The position numbers were made by a program, and so were the translations under genes. From the NCBI GenBank assembly GCA_036971475.1, contig JBAIZL010000001.1, positions 99,579,850 through 99,643,849 of the forward strand: a stretch of DNA of 64,000 nt. Reading direction: 5' to 3'. Shown one piece after another: positions 48,755-61,086 of the stretch. Source of the stretch: Prosapia bicincta. Lineage: Eukaryota; Arthropoda; Insecta; Hemiptera; Cercopidae. The stretch's first letter is position 1. Every line of letters begins with the position of its first letter. A model generated the notes under the pieces. It was not told where the DNA came from. It ran no database searches and worked only from the letters and a program-made list of their open reading frames with translations.

Positions 48755-48907
48755 TGTGTTGCGACGGCTCTAACAGCCGTCACACAGATAACAATTTTGA
48801 ACAAACATCGCCGACCGAAGTCAGCCCTGTGCTAACGCTTGCCAAAATCTTCCGGAGAACCACTCACTGGACTTTATTTTAAAATAACCTAACCCCCGGA
48901 TATTTAA

Positions 48908-50704
48908 CCCTTTGGGCACTGTTTCCCAGGGAATGAATTATTTTTAGGCATCTCAGCTTAATGACCAGAGTAGCGGAATGTATAAGAAAAATGTTTATCT
49001 AATAAATTTCAACTCAATTTGCAAGTTAGTATAAAAACACTGTTTTTTATTTATATACAAATTTTTCCCTTAGCACAGATTAATCAATTTTACATAATTT
49101 GAGTTCTTACAAAACTACTTCTTTCAATTTACAGATTTTCTAAAACACAATAAAACCTACATAAATGAAGCTATTATTTATTTCTTAATGACTTTGCCCT
49201 AGCTTAGTTAGTTGAATATTTTAATGTTTTTAACGTTTGATGTAATGTTTTAATGTTTGAAAAAGATACCTAATTTTGGCACACATTTATATCATGAAAA
49301 CTTACGATTTACAGTTAAATTTAAATTATAGAAAAATACACAAAATTATCCCTGAAAGGAGAAAAGTATTAGCTTTTATAATTTTATAAGAAAACTCACC
49401 TATATAAATCAATCATATTTTACCAGAATGTTTCACTTATTCAAAATAAAAAAATATACCCTATATTTCCACATAATTATATTCACAATTTATACAAAAT
49501 CTATACATGTTTAAAATTCCTGTCCTTCAAGACAACCCCACATATTTAGGAAAGAACTAACGAAAATTTACTTCCTGATTTAGCACTACTCATTTCGAAA
49601 CATGTTCCCATTATTTATATAACAAAATTTATGAATGAAAAGCCCCAAATATTAACATATAACAATTTATTAAGAAAATTCACTTAATAAATATTCCAAA
49701 TTATTAAATAAACCCCACCTAATTCAATCAACAATTTTCTCGATACTATAATGCAAATTGACAACTTATATCTAAATAGTGTTGTTTATTTTTGAACAAT
49801 ATTTATTTACTTTCTGTAAATCTAGAATTACTTCAACATTAATTTTTATGTCTTCTGACATTCTTTATATTAATTTTAATTTGTTAATATCAAACCAGCT
49901 TCACTTGCAACGCTTTATGCTGGGTTAATTTTTATATATTTTCTTATTTTAGTATTCTAACAAACTTAAAAGTTCCTTAATCATAATTACGGTAACCAAT
50001 TTTGTATTAATTATGACCCTTTTATTTGTTTACAAGTAACCTCATTGTTTATCCCTATTTTAATTTTATTTCAGTATGCCTGGTGAACAATCCTTTTAAT
50101 AGAATTTCTTTATTTTGTTTTATTTTACCAATATTTAAGTTTTTATTTATTTTGTGTACATTTAATTTTAATCTCCTATATCAACAAATGCTGAAATTAT
50201 TTATTACCAAGATGAGTTTTATTTAAAAAATCACTTGTTTATGTCTATACTCATTTGGCCGACATTTCGCCTTTGAGGCGAAAATGGCGCCCATCTCCCT
50301 AGTGTTTTTTCACGTCTAATATAAATAAAGCCATTATCTTTATAGCATAGTTTATTCATTATATTTTTTTAAATTATTAAGAATATTTTGACTTTCCATT
50401 TTCCCCAAAAAAGGTAAATTTTAAATTTTATATATTTGAAGAGAAAAAAAACAAATAACTCTGTCAATTCGTGCCGTTTCTTGGATCCTGCTAGATTGCA
50501 CATAGTTTGGGGCTGTCCAGATTTTTTGGCGTAAAGCTTCTCTCCATGGTCGGCTTTCTTCAGTTCTTTCCTTTGTCAGCGTCACCACGACCTTCGAACT
50601 GGAAGGTATGTAAGGGGTGGAAGAATTTCAGGATTTGCAACTGTTTTATAATCTTTGTTGAAAACTCAGTGGGAGAATAATTACCCCGCGCGAGTCCTCT
50701 AGGG
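48908..50704. mobile_element. Possible piggyBac-like non-autonomous element
   Basis: The left edge TTAA-CCCTTTGGGCACTG and the right edge, read in reverse complement, TTAA-CCCTAGAGGACTCG, both place TTAA next to CCCT, the style of piggyBac insertions. The terminal sequences match only partly beyond CCCT. The 1.8-kb interior has no transposase-like frame; it is AT-rich with a GC-richer part at 50460-50690. TTAA is common in AT-rich DNA, so coincidence is possible. Confidence 0.3.
50264..50281. other. Short hairpin TTTCGCC/GGCGAAA
   Basis: TTTCGCC, a 4-nt loop, then GGCGAAAA. On the minus strand the stem is followed by GAAATGTCGG, similar in layout to the helix II and GAAA part of the hammerhead-like remnants, but CTGATGA is absent. 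Confidence 0.3.
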
Positions 50705-51650
50705 TTAAAAATTTGCTTTACGTTATATATTTTCTTTAAAATTCCTGCTTTTGCAATTGTATTTATATTTACTTTTGTAATCGAAAATTAAATTTTATAT
50801 TATTTATATTTAAAATTTCCCTTGTAACGCTTAAATTCTCAATTTAAGCCCCACTGTGTGTGTGTGTGTGTGTGTATGTTAATATTTGTTGTAACCATGT
50901 TATATATGTAACGTATATGTAATCTGTTCCATAGTTCGAGTAGCAAAATTCATTTTCTCAGCTTAGCTTCTGTAATATTTTAAATAGAAATACATTAATT
51001 CTAAATAAACCTATTCCAAAATTAAAAATATTCTATACATTTTATGAGCTACATATTAAAATTTTTTTTCACTGTAATAATTTTTTTTTACTGTGCAAAA
51101 TATTTTTCTTTTAATTTACATCAATATATTATGACAGTTTTTATTACTAAGATGTCCTGAATAAAAGCATCATCGCTCTATGACGATTGTTTTCATTTAT
51201 CCTAGTAAATGAGCGTTTTCTGATCTAACATACAACTTGTTTATATTGTTTATTTATTCATTTCAATTATCCTCGAAATCTAATATTTTTCCCGTGTTCA
51301 AATATTATTTCTCAACAATCATTTCTGATTTTAAGCCTTCTGTTATTATTATCGAAACTAAATGACAATTTTTCTTAAGTACTTTCTTACAACATGTGTA
51401 TATGTAAGCATGCAGGTAAACCTTCAGTGATTTAATTGCCATCATGATTACGCATTCTCTCATCCCATTCATTATATGTTACAGTTTTTGTTAAAACCTA
51501 TAATGTATCATACGTCTTACAATCGAAACAAATTTTAAAAAACACACCTAAACACGACTTTCACGCCAACAAAAACATGTTTATTGATTATGTAAACCAA
51601 TGAAGCTTCATTCCACTATTTTTCAGAGAGTCAAACTCGCTCACAAGCTG
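50705..51650. other. AT-rich DNA, nothing recognised
   Basis: Contains a short (TG)n run at 50856-50874. No genes. Confidence 0.6.
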
Positions 51651-51654
51651 CATA

Positions 51655-51845
51655 AGAAAACATTTTATTGCGTTCCAATAAAACGATTCCCCTCTCAATT
51701 ATAAATTCCCTTCTTCCAATCATTATAAAAGAAAATTTCCCTCCAACAAAAGCAATGAAATAAATTTTCCCTCCTCCAACGGCCATAAAAGTCAATCCTT
51801 TTATTGAAAGTGTTCAAATTCAAAACGCTTTACGGCTGTGTTAAT
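51655..51845 (+). repeat. Dispersed repeat copy 2 (partner at 31215-31420)
   Basis: Carries CCAATAAAACGATTC, AATTCCCTT, TTTCCCTCC, ACGGCCATAAAAGTCAATCC and AACGCTTTAC in the same order and similar spacing as the partner copy. It is more C-rich than its surroundings. No terminal repeats or coding frames were seen. Confidence 0.6.
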
Positions 51846-53309
51846 TTAACGAACCGAGATTCGGATGTTATTTTTTTATTGTTATCTGAACTAAATTAGG
51901 AGCGCTGGATTCTTCCTTAAACGCGTTACGTCTGTGAGTCTCATCAACGAACACACCGTGTGCAGTTTTAACTTATCTTCGTGAATTAGACGCATTCTTT
52001 TCTAACCACCTTGCTTTTAGATCTTGTTTGTTAAACGGAACACAGGCGATGGTCACTTAATGGCTACGTGGTTATGTATTCAATGAAACTGTTCCTTGCA
52101 TTTATCGGAACTATACGGATACTGGGGTTATGATTGTTGTTGGTTATTGCCTATTTGTATGGGTTTTAAACAGTATAAGATACAGTATAGTAATCCCTGA
52201 AATATTACAGACATAAGTACGGGACACTATCAAGGTTTATGAGTATTGCCGTACGAATAAAAATCAGTATTAATTTTAAAACTCTAAAGAATTGATGAAA
52301 TACGAAACACAATTAAATGTTATTTGATTTTAAAACTTTAAGTAATTTCTTGTTAATTTTGGTTAGAATTTAAGATAACGTTCAATATCTACGACTAAAG
52401 TATATAATTTGCAATGAAATATAAATTATAATTGAGAAAATCATATAAATAATGTGCCCCCCCCCCTTTAGGAAGGTTACTCCATTTCACGTGTGAAATT
52501 TAAACTGAATTTAGGGCACTATCCTCTTAAAGTTGTATTTGGAAAGGTAACCGAGATTGGTGACACACTTCTAAAGAAATAATTATATCATAAAATTATA
52601 ACAGTAATCAACACTAGCACATAACCTGTAATATACTGCTTCGTTCTTCGGAGTCTGAACTATCAGGGATATTATAGGATCTCAGGTAAAACAACCTTTA
52701 GATAAACTGCAGCTAACATATGAGTAATTATATTTACCTAGATTTGTAAAACATTATCATTACATTTAATAATGCACAATTTTTCTTTTGTTTGAAATAG
52801 AAGAATAAATTACAATTTATCAGATATAACTTTTAAAATAATTGTCTAAATACAGTTAAAATTTAAATAGTTATATAATGAGGAATATATTTAACAGATA
52901 GTCTCGACAGTGGATGGTCCTAGACTCTTTTCATACTGCGGAATTGGATCCAATTCGGCCCGTAAAAAAATTAAAAATTAACTCTAAATGAAATCCCAGT
53001 ACGAATTTCATCATATGACGTGTAAATATACTCAATTAATAAATTACCGTAAGGCACAGGAACAAGCGGAATGGCACAGGATCGTATATCCCCAAATTAG
53101 AGTTGCCTAGTTACCAATAGTTTTATTGCTTCAGATCTCCGATTTAACCGTCCCTATCCTGAATATATCGAACCGTACACTGGACCCAATTTTACTGCAG
53201 AATAAAAGTTACAAAATATATATAAGTAAATACAAAACTTCGTTAACAGTTAGCTTACTACCTTATTTAAAAATATCAATATTCAACATGATTTATAAGG
53301 TTGATGAAG
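51846..53309. other. AT-rich DNA, nothing recognised
   Basis: A C-run of nine lies at 52459. An 84-codon frame starting at 53126 runs into a CA microsatellite and has no recognised family. Confidence 0.6.
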
Positions 53310-53364
53310 GCACACACAACACACACACTCGCACACACACACACACAAATATATATATATATTT
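53310..53364. repeat. (CA)n-(TA)n microsatellite
   Basis: CA repeats to about 53347 then a short TA run. Confidence 0.9.
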
Positions 53365-53821
53365 CTTTGTATTTATTTAAATGTACCAACAATATAAATC
53401 AATAAGTACACTTTATGAAAGCGTACCTATAGTCTGGCTTTAACGTCAGTTTGGTCTAGTCGTTATACATAATAGTTTCACTTTAAATAATCCCTCTTCA
53501 AAATACTATTTTATTCTTTTAGTTTGTGTTATATTCTATTGTCAAATTGTCTTTATGTTGTTTATTTTTGTTAAAATGTGCATAATTTAAGTTTATCCTT
53601 TATGACTCGTAAGCTCTTTGGGATAAAGGTTTACGTTTATATAGAGTCAAAAAGCCTACTGGGGGATTAGTCCTCGTGGATGGTAAAGAACCTGATGTGA
53701 AAAACTGTAAGGTATACAATTTCTATTTCGTAATACTTATATTTAAAAAATTTTATTTCACTTATAATATATATTTTTTTAATTTTTTCTACAAATGTTA
53801 TTTTTCCAAACGTACGTCTTG

Positions 53822-53825
<4 letters not shown>
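53365..53825. other. AT-rich DNA, nothing recognised
   Basis: No open frame of interest; leads into a TA microsatellite. Confidence 0.6.

Positions 53826-53878
<53 letters not shown>
53826..53878. repeat. (TA)n microsatellite abutting the fold-back element
   Basis: About 50 bases of pure TA ending exactly at the left arm of the hairpin element at 53879. Confidence 0.95.
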
Positions 53879-53880
<2 letters not shown>

Positions 53881-54116
53881 GAATAGTTATTATCTGGAGT
53901 ACATCCGTTCATTCTGCAGTGCATAGTATCGCAGTTCTGACGTTTCGCTAGAATCTCATCCAGCATTGACGAGGTGAACCCAACAACAGTTGAAGAGCGA
54001 GTCAACTATTGTTGGGTTCACCTCGTCAATACTGGATGAGATTCTAGAAAAACGTCGGAACTGCGATTCTATGCACTGCACGATGAATGAATGTACTCCA
54101 GATAATAACTTTTCAT
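53879..54116. repeat. Fold-back hairpin element with 115-bp arms and 8-nt loop
   Basis: Bases 53879-53993 are the reverse complement of 54002-54116 with scattered mismatches. The left arm on the minus strand carries CTGGATGA, a short stem, then CGAAACGTC; the right arm carries CTGGATGA and AAAAACGTC on the plus strand. This is hammerhead-like with one extra G. TA microsatellites sit immediately left and about 35 bp to the right. Same architecture as 6636-6843 but a different sequence family. Confidence 0.85.
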
Positions 54117-54147
54117 CATGTTTCCATCCGTGAAGGAATACGTATCA

Positions 54148-54149
<2 letters not shown>

Positions 54150-54181
<32 letters not shown>
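54150..54181. repeat. (TA)n microsatellite
   Basis: Pure TA run of about 30 bases just beyond the fold-back element. Confidence 0.95.
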
Positions 54182-54184
<3 letters not shown>

Positions 54185-54205
54185 ATATTATTGTAATTTT
54201 CATTC

Positions 54206-54240
54206 CTGATGATGTTGGTACTGTTTACCAACGAAAAGCT
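54206..54240 (+). other. Well-preserved hammerhead-like core
   Basis: CTGATGA (54206-54212), one T, stem GTTGGT/ACCAAC around a 7-nt loop, then GAAA (54233-54236). All invariant core bases upstream of helix III are present and helix II is perfect. A helix III closing with GUH is not obvious. Likely terminal part of a Penelope-like retroelement, and the clearest of the remnants in this window. Confidence 0.5.
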
Positions 54241-54341
54241 TTGTATATAAATTAATAAATATTCTTGTATTTGAATAACCTATGTTGTTTTAAAATATAT
54301 GTATATTTAAAAATATGTAATATTTTATACATACATATACA

Positions 54342-54358
54342 TATGTATATGTATATTT

Positions 54359-54454
<96 letters not shown>
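54342..54454. repeat. (TA)n-(GA)n compound microsatellite
   Basis: TA repeats from about 54342, pure from about 54372 to 54420, then GA repeats to 54454. Confidence 0.95.
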
Positions 54455-54455
<1 letters not shown>

Positions 54456-56404
54456 ATAATATATGATATAATATATAATAATAATAATAATATTATAGTT
54501 ATTATTAATAATACTATTACTATTATTAATTCAATAAAGATGTATATATAAATAATATAAAAATACAGAAAGCTTCGCCTGAGCTACGGTTACCCATGTC
54601 TTAGTGTAACTTCCTGAAAAAGTTGGAATTCTATTGAACGTTAAATTTAATAATGGCACACTATCCGTTATAACGTCAAAATTATAGACAATGGATGGTC
54701 AAGGCAAACATATTTACCCTTCTCTAAAGTCCTTTAGTGTTCTAATAATACGAATACGACAATAGAAGATTACAAATTATTTTATCGTTACACGATTGGT
54801 GCAACAGCGAAAAGAAATTTAGCTATTGTTGTAATATTGTAAGAATAGATAATAAGATTGAAAGGCAATTTTGTTTTTAAAATCCCAAAATCTTGTCAGT
54901 ATTCGGTCATAATTATATAGAAAGTTTCACAAACAGGAACAAAATATTTTCAAGTCATCTTCAATTTAAACTCTACCCTGCGGCAAGGTTCTGAACGTGT
55001 AATTTAGGTAAAATACAGGCAACTGCGGAAAAAGTAGTGGGTGAGTGGCCTGAAGTTTTAATTGGGCCTACATTTTGGTAACGAGCGCAAATATTATGAA
55101 AGCTTCCACTTGCATTATAGGTTGTATTACTGTTTTTTTAGCGAACTGTATTCTGAATTTAAACCTATAAAATATGTGAGGTAGTTTTTACATCATATTC
55201 ATTATTTCTTCCTATTTTTTATAATTATATATTTCAAATAATCTTGTTCTAGTTACATTATTGTAAAAATTTAATATTTTTATTAGAAATATATGTTTAT
55301 GGCATTTTAAACTCAAACAGTTATTTTCTCTAGCTATTAGGAAGTCATGTCTCAATTAATTTAAGGGTTTTTATCTTGTTGTTCTAAATTTATTTCCATC
55401 AAACTATATAATATACTTTAGAATAGTTTAAGGAAGTTTTATAATGTTTCAGTCAACAAAATTATTGTTATATTTGAAATCTTCGATGCGCATTTTTTTT
55501 TAAATGCTGCTACTATAAACATACAGTTTTTTAAATTAAATAAATAAAAAATTTAATTAATAAAAAATCTAAATGCTATTTATAACTAAAACAAAAAGAA
55601 GTTGTAGTGAAAGTACGACTCTGCAACAGACATCATTTACGGTGTCAAGATGTATAATATTTTGGAAACAGAGCCATCAAATATTTTTTGAACGAAAAGT
55701 ACCAGAAGCGCACAGAATAATTTATGTTTATAATCGTAACGTGTAAAACTAACCTAACCTAATCTGTAAGAATTCAGCGTTCAATGTGCAGGCTGCCTAC
55801 AACAGCAAAGACAACCAGATAGAGCTGTGTAACGAGAGTGAAACTGTTCAGAATTTAATACTGTTGAATAAAAATAAAATATATTATTCTTTTAATTATC
55901 ATTATAGTTTAAGACATAAAAAAATGTCTATCGCCCCCTTGTAGCTTTAAAGCAATTATATTTTAAAGTGTACAAGGGTATAAATGTTCCCTCTGCTTTT
56001 AAATAATATTCGAGAAATGCAAATTACTTCAGGTGACAAGAGTATTAAGAAATTTTTCCTTTGATCTTGCCGTTATTGAATACATTGATCAATAAGCAAT
56101 AGGTTGTCGCCCCATGCAAGAAGGAAATGAAGTGAAATACCTTCTCATTGTTGTATTGACAAGTCTTATAGGAGCTTTCCTATTAAACAGGAAATAGGAA
56201 TCACAAACAGAAATCACCAATCTCTGCTTATAGTTCATTGAAACTACGTGTATCTGTTTACCTCTATTATGCTCAGTTTAAAACTATCTAGACATAAAAA
56301 ACGTAGAATACTCTACTGAATTAAATTTTGAAAAGTAAAAATAAAACAGTATTTACTTTAACTTTTAAAACTATATTAACTAGAAAAATAGTACAGCTTA
56401 GATG
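54455..56404. other. AT-rich DNA without recognisable gene
   Basis: Holds a CTCF-like word on the minus strand at 55931-55944 (CTACAAGGGGGCGA) and a short TAACCTAACCTAA at about 55750, three near-copies of the arthropod telomeric pentamer. No coding sequence recognised. Confidence 0.5.
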
Positions 56405-56451
56405 TGTGTGTGTGTGTGTGTGCTTGCGCGCGCGTGTGTGTGTGTGTGTGT
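56405..56451. repeat. (TG)n microsatellite with CG core
   Basis: TG repeats interrupted by CTTGCGCGCGCG in the middle. Confidence 0.95.
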
Positions 56452-58454
56452 TAAATCAATAAATTAGATTAACCCTTATCGCCTACGAAATTAAAAGGAT
56501 ATTTATTAAGACTAAGATAAGACATACGACTATAAAAGCAAGGGTTATGGTTAAAGTTATGAGGGTAAAAAGGTAAAGAAATTAAAATTAAAAAATTTTA
56601 ACGCAGGTAATAGAGAAGGAATCATTTTTAACATTATAAATTAGGGACCTTAGAGCTGGACTACATTCGAAAGGATCGGACCATTTTACAAGTTACATAG
56701 CACTCGCCAACTGTGCGATTAGTGAAGTTGGTTGTTCTCTTCTTGAAAAATTATCGTGATATGTTTTAGAAAAAATCTCTTAGATTATCCAAATATTTTA
56801 TGAATAAAATTATGACAAACCTGACAAGGAAAAGATTTTTTTAAGAGCAGATGATATAAATGTTCTTTAAATTTGACTACATACGACAACCTATCATTCA
56901 GCTGGAAATAACAATGAATTAGTGGTAAGACAATACAAATTTGTTATGGACAATCAACGCCTGATCTGTATTGCAAGAAAACCTAATCATTGGCAAAACA
57001 ATTGAAAAAGAACTGTATTTCAGGCAAGTAAAGAGTAATGAGTCTCGACCAATGGCCGTAGCTACTTGTATCATCTTATCCTTTGTGTGGCAGACATGAT
57101 ACAATGGTGGGTAATATAAAGAGACGTTTCACATTTCTACCACATATCGCACCTCACTTGGAAGGGGAAAGATAAATAGGTTTTATTGAAACCAACGAAT
57201 AATATGAAAATTGTTATGTTGCTTTTAAAAAATGTTTAATAATACAACGAGAATTTTGATAATGGACAGAAAAGGACATTGGAGAATCATGGGGCAGCAG
57301 AAAAACATGTCTGATAACGGAAGGAGTGATAAACAGAAAAACATTTTGGAGCAGAAAAAATATAAAACAATAAATGGGATTAGGAAAAATAGATCTTATG
57401 AAGAGTCGAGTTAAAAAAGAGAGGATGAAGCACTAATTGAGTAAATACATTTTTTGGATAAATTAAGTAGTTACCCAAATAATAGAAACACTTATTTATG
57501 ATGACAATGACAATTAATGATCACCTTTGGATCACCTTTGGTTTCTAAATGAAACCTTTAGACTACCATATTTTAAATAAGGAAAAAAACACTAATTGGA
57601 TGAATTTCGATATATAGTTTTAATAAAATTTACTAAAAATACCTTCCGGTATGGACAAATTTTTTCACTGATAATTATTTTATGCGGTTTAAAAATAGAT
57701 ATGTTTGAACTGTAAAAGTATTTTTATATTTCAAGAGACTGAATACTACCCTATTTCTGTCTTATAAACATTTTCCATCTTGAGTAAATTCATATTTTCT
57801 CCAAACATTTCACCACATTCCACTCCTAAAATATTTTCAATTACCATTGGAAAACATTTCCGATACAATTCCAAATATATTTTTTTTAATAATTAGACTC
57901 TGGTGCTTGTGACCTTGATAAAAAGGAATTTAAAACCTGTGTGGCCAGTGTTATATTTAGTAGAGAGTGTGTCGGCGAAATGTGCAAGAAATAAAAAACG
58001 TGTTAGTTTTATAGCATAAAATAATATGTAATTACTTCCAACGAATTTACGAACGAATTTATATAAGAGTTTCGTAAACTCAATATATGCTACTAAACGT
58101 ATCAAGTATATCCAAGAGAGAGGTGAAGATGTATAGCCAAAGGGAAGGATTTGTATGTGGTAAATGGTCAAAGCTAGCACTTTTGTGCATGAGTGTATAT
58201 AAATACACCCGCAGGGTACTATTCCCATTACGCCAACGAAGTGGGTGTTACTAAATATACCCTGAAAGGCCTCTGAATAGTCAATAATTAATTAGTAAAA
58301 TAGTTCCGTCTGTCTAACGAACGGTTTAGTGATATAAGCAAACTGCGGTAATTATATTTCAATAATTTTCCATTTAAATAGCTGAAATAATAAAAACATT
58401 TTAAATAGAAACTAAATATGCAAATTGTTTATTTTTTGAGTCAACAACTTGTCA
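56452..58454. other. AT-rich DNA without recognisable gene
   Basis: Frames of 60-111 codons (57232-57414 plus, 58228-57893 minus) have no recognised family, and their composition follows the surrounding DNA. No repeats seen. Confidence 0.6.
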
Positions 58455-59080
58455 CGAAGATATGTAGTTTACCGGGAGGCATATCTGTAATGTCAGAACG
58501 GTTTTACTCGAAGGGGTAAGCACTGTAAGCAGCTCCCAGATAGGAGACTTTAAACATAGTAAGAATTATTTGTTGAAATTTGAACTATAATAAGAAAACA
58601 TCTCTTTAATGGAAGCGAGATACGTAGTTTACCGGGAGGCATATCTGTGATGTCAGAATGGTTTTACTCGAAGGGGTAAGCACTGTAAGCAGCTCCCAGA
58701 TAGGATGACTTTAAACATAGTAAGAATTATTTGTTGATATTTTAACGACAATAAGAAAACATCTCTTTAATGGAAGCGAGATATGTAGTTTACCGGGAGG
58801 CATATCTGTGATGTCAGAACGGTTTTACTCGAAGGGGTAAGCACTGTAAGCAGCTCCCAGATAAGAAGACTTTAAACAGAGTAAGAATTATTTGTTGAAA
58901 TTTTAACGACAATAAGAAAATATCTCTATAATGGAAGCGAGATATGTAGTTTACCGGGAGGCATATCTGTGACGTCAGAACGGTTTTACTCGAAGGCGTA
59001 AGCACTGTAAGCAGCTCCCATATAGAAAGAGTTTAAACAGAGTAAGAAATGTTGAAACTTGAACTAGAATAAGAAAGCTA
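58455..59080. repeat. 160-161-bp tandem repeat, about 3.9 copies
   Basis: TATGTAGTTTACCGGGAGG (TACGTAG in copy 2) recurs at 58461, 58621, 58782 and 58943. The block from this phrase to AGCAGCTCCCA is strongly conserved, while the AT-rich half of each unit varies more. The last copy is shortened and ends at a TA microsatellite. Confidence 0.95.
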
Positions 59081-59101
59081 TATATATATATATATATATA
59101 G
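59081..59101. repeat. Short (TA)n microsatellite
   Basis: About 20 bases of TA between the 160-bp array and unique DNA. Confidence 0.9.
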
Positions 59102-59517
59102 CCTGCTAACAATACGGAGACCATACATTGGTCATTTTGCATTCAAACTGGCTGCCACATAGTAATCCATGGTAATGTAACACCCTCTGACAATAATCGA
59201 AATAAAAACCATGTCAATAAGTGTAAAAAGAAGTGTTTTATTGGAGCTATACTGTATTTGGAAGTTCTATGGTCGTTCTGAATTTTTAAAAAATAATTTG
59301 TTATAACCAAACGGTGCTCGTATTGATAGCAGAGTGAACGGGATTTGTATATCACAAGTTCGTAACATTTCCGCCAGGGGCAGCATAGTCGCCTCCTGTA
59401 TATAAATTTACTGTATATTTCAACCATTCTCTAACATTATGGCAGCCACAAACTTGGCAACATTGCTGGCATCCACATGGATATCAATCGTACTACGTAA
59501 TTTATATATTTCAATTG
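59102..59517. other. Unique spacer between two tandem arrays
   Basis: Contains CCGCCAGGGGCAG at about 59370, close to a CTCF core but one G short. Open on the minus strand for 94 codons without recognised family. Confidence 0.4.
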
Positions 59518-61045
59518 GACAAAGAATCGCTGGAAAGTGACTAATCGGGGGTTTTGAGGATGCTGAAATCAATTCCGTCATCGAAAGTAACCGGGGATGT
59601 ACTGTTGAGGCTAAACCCATGTGCAAAAGGGGTTTAATTAGGGTAAAAATGTCAGATGCCTAAGAATAGCGGGATAATGACCGTTCGGGGGTTTTTGAGG
59701 ATGCTAAATTCAATGGTGTCATCTAGAGTCACCGGGGATGGACCGGATGTGACTCTACGTAAGTACCAAAGGGATGATTTGGGGTAAAAATGTCAAAAGT
59801 CAAAAAATCACTGGAACATAACCACTCCGGGGTTTTTGAGGATGCTGAATTCAATGCCGCCATCGAAAGTCACGGGGGATGGACAGATGAGACTCTACGT
59901 GAGTGCCAAAGGGATGATTTGGGGTAGAAATGTCAAAAGTGAAACAATTACTAGAAAATAAAAACTCGGGGAAATTTGATGAGGCGGAATTCAATGCCCT
60001 CACCGAAAGTAACCGGTAATGCATTGGTGTGGTTCCACGAGAGTACCAAAGGGGTGAATTGGGGTGAGAATGTCAGAGGTCAAAAAATCGCTGAAAATAT
60101 CCGCATGGAGATTTTTGGGGACGTTGAATTCAATGCCGTCATCGAAAGTCTTCGGGGATGTACTGGTGAGGCTAAACCCATGCACCAATGGGGTTGAATT
60201 AGGGTCAAAATGTCAGATGCCTAAAAATCGCGGGAAATGACCGTTTGGGGGTTTCTGAGGATGCTAAATTCAATGACGTCATCTAGAGTCACCGGGGATG
60301 GACGGTTGTGACTCTACGTTAGTACCAAAGGGATGTTTTGGGGTAGAAATGTCAAAAGTCAAAAACGTCCTAGAAAATAAGAACTCGGGAATTTTTGATT
60401 ATACGGAATTCAATGCAGTCACCGAAAGTCACCGGGGATCCACTAGTGTGGTTCCACGCGACTAGCAAAGGGGTAAATTGGGGTGAAAATGTCAGAAGTA
60501 TAAAAAATCGCTGGAACATAACCGCTCGGGGGTTTCTGAGCGTGCTGATATCAATGGCGTCATCGAAAGTCACCGGGGATGGACGTATGTGACTCTACGT
60601 GAGTGCCAAAGGGATGATTTGGGGTAAAAATGTCAAAAGTCAAAAAATTACTTGAAATTTACCACTCGGAGGTTTTTGAGGATGCTGAATTGAATGCCGT
60701 CATCGAAAGACACCAGGGAGGGACGGGTGTAGGCTCTACGGGAGTAGCAAAGGGAGATTTGGGGTAAAAAGGTCAGAGGCCAAGAGATCGATATAAAATG
60801 ATCACTGGGGGTTTTTAATGATGCTGAGTCTAATCCTAGCACCGACGTTGGCCATGTACAATCCGGGATAGGACTGCGGGTGTCGCTGTGGGTGAAGAGA
60901 GGTAAAACTTGCCAGAATCTAAAATATTGCCCAAAAATGGGCATTCGAAGATGTTTGAAGGTCCTAGTCCCTTGTCATCAAAATAAGATGTAAGGGGTTA
61001 CCAAGGGGTGATTATATCCCATTGACAATAAATCGCCCGAAATTG
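59518..61045. repeat. 140-bp tandem array, about 11 copies
   Basis: The phrase GAGGATGCTGAATTCAATG and its variants recur at about 59559, 59700, 59841, 59981, 60120, 60260, 60400, 60541, 60681 and 60820, giving a 139-141 bp period, with a degenerate last copy. Shared blocks are GTCATCGAAAGTCACCGGGG, ACTCTACGT and TTGGGGTAAAAATGTCA. Units fall into four classes in the order A B C D A B D C. The array is GC-richer than its surroundings. Minus-strand frames such as TFDDGIEFNV recur with the period; I do not recognise a protein. Confidence 0.95.
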
Positions 61046-61086
61046 GCATGTTTCCAACTATGCAACATAACCAAAAGAAAGAGTCG

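Noticed and set aside
55745..55765. Interstitial telomere array (TTAGG)n
   Set aside because: Only about three imperfect pentamers; too short to mean anything in AT-rich DNA.
59143..60944. Minus-strand frames of 62-98 codons in the 140-bp array region
   Set aside because: Those within the array repeat with the 140-bp period and shift frame between units because 140 is not a multiple of three. The 94-codon frame in the spacer has no recognised family.
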